From Clostridiaceae bacterium (GTDB lineage Bacteria > Bacillota > Clostridia > Saccharofermentanales > DTU023), in contig JAAZFK010000059.1 of NCBI GenBank assembly GCA_012511735.1, forward strand, positions 1-7,535: a stretch of DNA of 7,535 nt, given 5' to 3'. Shown here in pieces: positions 5,807 through 7,535 of this stretch. The position numbers were made by a program, and so were the translations under genes. The first letter of the stretch is position 1. Each line of letters starts with the position of its first letter. The notes beneath the pieces were generated by a model, which searched no databases, was not told the DNA's origin, and was given only the letters and a program-made list of their open reading frames with translations.

Positions 5807-5842
5807 ACCGAACCCCCGGGTTTCAGTCGGGGGCTCGGTTTT
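5807..5842 (+). terminator. Strong GC-rich hairpin with T-run, orphan plus-strand terminator
   Basis: ACCGA-A-CCCCCG (5807-5818) pairs with CGGGGG-C-TCGGT (5828-5839) with one mismatch and a 9-nt loop, followed by TTTT to 5842. The T-run is on the plus strand only; the minus strand after the hairpin reads GTCAAAC, so it fits poorly as a terminator for the leftward gene ending at 5884. No plus-strand gene upstream of it is recognised. Confidence 0.7.
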
Positions 5843-5883
5843 GCTGACGGAATCATAAATCAAAAGCCGTCGATTATTGCCTC

Positions 5884-6843
5884 TTATCGATCCGGATTGT
5901 AATCTGCAAGATCAAACCCCGATTCAAGATAACCCTGCTGAATCCTGTCTTCGTACCCAGGATAAGCTTCTATATCCTGGCGGTTCTTGTAGCTGTCGGT
6001 CATTACATAAGCTAAGGCTGCAACCATCTTCCCGTTGACATTGACCATCAATTCTCTCTTATCGTAAGAACGAGGATAACCTTCATAATCGTCCAGCTTA
6101 CGCTCATCTTCATCAGATATCTCCCAGATGAGCACCGGCACCTTGTCACCCTCCCGGGGCTCTATGTTGGCATAATGCGGCATTTTCAGCTGCCAGTCAG
6201 GTAAATAACTGTTTGCCACCACTTGGGCATCGGGGCATCTGAACGACATCTGTTCTCGATTCATATTGCTTCCGTAAGCCATGTACAATCTTCGTGCCAT
6301 CTTCAGCTCCTCTTTCAAGATCTTCCAGTCTTTCTTGTAGTCTGCACCGAAAGGTCCTTTGGTGTGCCCGTTGATTAATCCTGAGTTGTATCCATGTAAT
6401 CGATTAAGCACCAGGCAATTAAATGAAGGACAGAGCTCTCTTTCTTCTATCAGGAATTGACGCAGGCCACCCCTGACGAAAATGTTCAAACTGTTAATTT
6501 CTGTTTCAAGTGCATCGTAGCCGTGACCCCTGAATCCAGTTTTGACAGTGAAGGTCAGTCCCTTTTTAAGTGGTTTCTTAACAGCTTTGTTGCCGCCCAA
6601 ATACTCTTTCATCAACATCGCGGACGCGATATAAGTAGGTGTGTTCGTGAAATCGACCACGGCTTCATTTGGCATGTCTCCCGATTCAAAAAGACTGAAT
6701 GACCCGTCATCTCCCTGGAAGCTAAGAAGTGCTTCCAAGCTAATGTTTGAGTCACTGCCATTCAGGAGACTGTTCATCGCTTCCAACATCCCATTAAGTT
6801 TTTCAAAATCCGGTTTTCTTGTGTCTAATCTGCGTAAATACAT
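5884..6843 (-). CDS. Gamma-glutamylcyclotransferase-like protein with uncharacterised N-terminal domain
   Basis: The frame stays open up to 6945, but AAAGGGGG 6 nt before the ATG at 6843 fixes the start there (319 aa). Residues from about 182 to the end form a gamma-glutamylcyclotransferase/AIG2-like domain: RLYMAYGSN (glycine-rich nucleating loop, Y190-N193), the RCPDA segment, and DDYEGY with E254, the expected acid-base glutamate. Such enzymes cyclise gamma-glutamyl amines or amino acids to 5-oxoproline. Residues 1-181 are unlike the family; LLSFQGDDGSF (about 39-49) and TYIASAMLMKEY faintly recall repeats of alpha-toroid cyclases and prenyltransferases, but no function can be assigned. 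An internal Shine-Dalgarno precedes Met182, so the C-terminal domain may also be made alone. The regulator gene ends 77 nt upstream with no terminator between, suggesting cotranscription. Confidence 0.8.
   Translation of the reverse strand: MYLRRLDTRKPDFEKLNGMLEAMNSLLNGSDSNISLEALLSFQGDDGSFSLFESGDMPNEAVVDFTNTPTYIASAMLMKEYLGGNKAVKKPLKKGLTFTVKTGFRGHGYDALETEINSLNIFVRGGLRQFLIEERELCPSFNCLVLNRLHGYNSGLINGHTKGPFGADYKKDWKILKEELKMARRLYMAYGSNMNREQMSFRCPDAQVVANSYLPDWQLKMPHYANIEPREGDKVPVLIWEISDEDERKLDDYEGYPRSYDKRELMVNVNGKMVAALAYVMTDSYKNRQDIEAYPGYEDRIQQGYLESGFDLADYNPDR
6298..6312 (-). promoter_or_regulatory. Internal ribosome binding site and start within the cyclotransferase gene
   Basis: GAGGAG at 6312-6307 stands 6 nt before an in-frame ATG (6300-6298), which encodes Met182 of the longer protein. 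From this Met the product begins MARRLYMAYGSN, the usual opening of stand-alone gamma-glutamylcyclotransferase-like proteins, and would be 138 aa, a normal size for them. This suggests either a fusion of two former genes or two products from one frame. Confidence 0.5.
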
Positions 6844-6920
6844 TTTCTTCCCCCTTTCAATTTGTACTTCAAGAATAGTGGGGGCAGGAGGAACAAAACA
6901 TACAATGGGATTTCCGTTTT

Positions 6921-7535
6921 TTACATATATTCGACTTTGGACCAATCAACAGCGATATCTCCATAGTCGATCCAGCGACTTTGGCAGCCTCTTTCTTCAA
7001 TCTTCAGTTTGTTGTTCTTCACTTCAATCAATTTGACGTCCGCGGTGACAAGATGATCGTTCTCATCCAAATAACTGATCTCAATGTACTTTCCGCTTTT
7101 GTTCCAAAAGACCAGCTTGTAGTCGTTGCTCATCGCAAAAGCATTCTCTTCCAGGACATTCATGACCTCACCTTTCGTATATGACTTCTTGAGATTGGGT
7201 TTGAGAATTTTTTCTGCGTAGTCCGTCAACTGGCTGTAAATACTGTTAAAAATATTTTGATAAACTTCGCCGCCGGCAGCTTCCGATTTTTCTTCCAGAA
7301 GTTTTAAGAGCATGAGCAATTCACTCAGATTCAGTCCCAAAACGAGAGGATGAACGGTCGATCGATAGAAATGATGTTGACTCCCCTCATGTTTCGATTC
7401 AATTCTAAAAACGGAACCCAAAATATTGAGCCCTACCCTTAATTCATCCACATCGCTCCGTATGGTCCGGTCGTCTACGTCAAAGTAGGCTGCGATTTCA
7501 CCGGTTCGCATCTTTTTTCCATGTAGCAGCTTCAA
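6921..7535 (-). CDS. HTH transcriptional regulator with WYL-like C-terminus, 5' end outside window
   Basis: The frame is open to the right edge of the window; the first codon there is TTG and the true start probably lies a few to some tens of residues upstream. The visible 204 residues open with a DeoR-like winged helix (MRTGEIAAYFDVDDRTIRSDVDELR), the usual N-terminus of WYL-family regulators. A helical middle (SELLMLLKLLEEKSEAAGG) follows, and the C-terminus (KYIEISYLDENDHLVTADVKL, then the RWIDYGDI segment) resembles the beta-rich WYL-type ligand-binding fold, though the WYL tripeptide is not present. Such proteins control transcription in response to nucleotides or other ligands. Its partner is probably the downstream cyclotransferase gene, 77 nt away, or itself. 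Family assignment is moderate; the ligand is unknown. Confidence 0.75.
   Translation of the reverse strand: MKLLHGKKMRTGEIAAYFDVDDRTIRSDVDELRVGLNILGSVFRIESKHEGSQHHFYRSTVHPLVLGLNLSELLMLLKLLEEKSEAAGGEVYQNIFNSIYSQLTDYAEKILKPNLKKSYTKGEVMNVLEENAFAMSNDYKLVFWNKSGKYIEISYLDENDHLVTADVKLIEVKNNKLKIEERGCQSRWIDYGDIAVDWSKVEYM

Noticed and set aside
5644..5902. Overlapping 70- and 77-codon frames on opposite strands across the orphan terminator
   Set aside because: Both read straight through the strong GC-rich hairpin, lack clear ribosome binding sites and match no family; one end overlaps the cyclotransferase gene.
6844..6945. 34-residue N-terminal extension of the cyclotransferase protein from an ATG at 6945
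   Set aside because: It would overlap the end of the regulator gene and has no good ribosome binding site, whereas AAAGGGGG with a 6-nt gap precedes the ATG at 6843.
1..7535. CRISPR array or transposase
   Set aside because: No regularly spaced repeats with spacers and no DDE or tyrosine recombinase motifs were seen on either strand.

Overview
The window looks like a chromosomal segment from a member of the Bacillota, probably Clostridia-like. The basis is indirect: strong AGGAGG-type ribosome binding sites, a tRNA gene with encoded CCA, intrinsic terminators, an ABC-F protein whose second ATPase half resembles the Vga/Lsa group, and a short lipoprotein with a typical lipobox. I cannot name the genus. 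Base composition is uneven: the Lon gene is GC-rich (41 of 60 in 1081-1140) while the toxin-antitoxin cassette is AT-rich (25 G+C of 60 in 2161-2220), which suggests that part of the window is accessory DNA.

Left block, 1-1970. The 5' two thirds of a lon protease gene runs leftward off the window edge. It has a plausible promoter and a 20-bp near-palindrome in its leader. Diverging from it is a complete tRNA-Ser(UGA) transcription unit with a TTGACA promoter, encoded CCA and an intrinsic terminator.

Accessory block, 1971-3041. Directly behind the tRNA terminator lies a two-gene toxin-antitoxin operon on the plus strand: an MntA-type nucleotidyltransferase with an added N-terminal helix-turn-helix, overlapping by 23 nt a HepT-type HEPN RNase. 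Two near-identical 17-bp palindromes, 32 bp centre to centre, sit just upstream and look like operators for the HTH antitoxin. A degenerate copy of the tRNA 3' end lies beyond hepT, hinting at integration next to the tRNA.

Middle block, 3042-4934. A minus-strand ABC-F ATPase (ribosome-protection type) has a leader that carries a tiny upstream ORF with its own Shine-Dalgarno. Upstream of it is a clear but decayed tRNA-Ser relic whose anticodon position reads TCT.

Right block, 4935-7535, all genes on the minus strand. A near-complete HTH/WYL-like regulator, cut by the window edge, precedes a gene that joins an uncharacterised helical N-terminal region to a gamma-glutamylcyclotransferase-like domain, with an internal ribosome binding site at the junction. 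After a 424-nt gap holding an orphan plus-strand terminator comes a small lipoprotein of unknown function with a palindrome upstream. The toxin-antitoxin pair with its own operators is the most system-like element; the rest does not form one obvious pathway.
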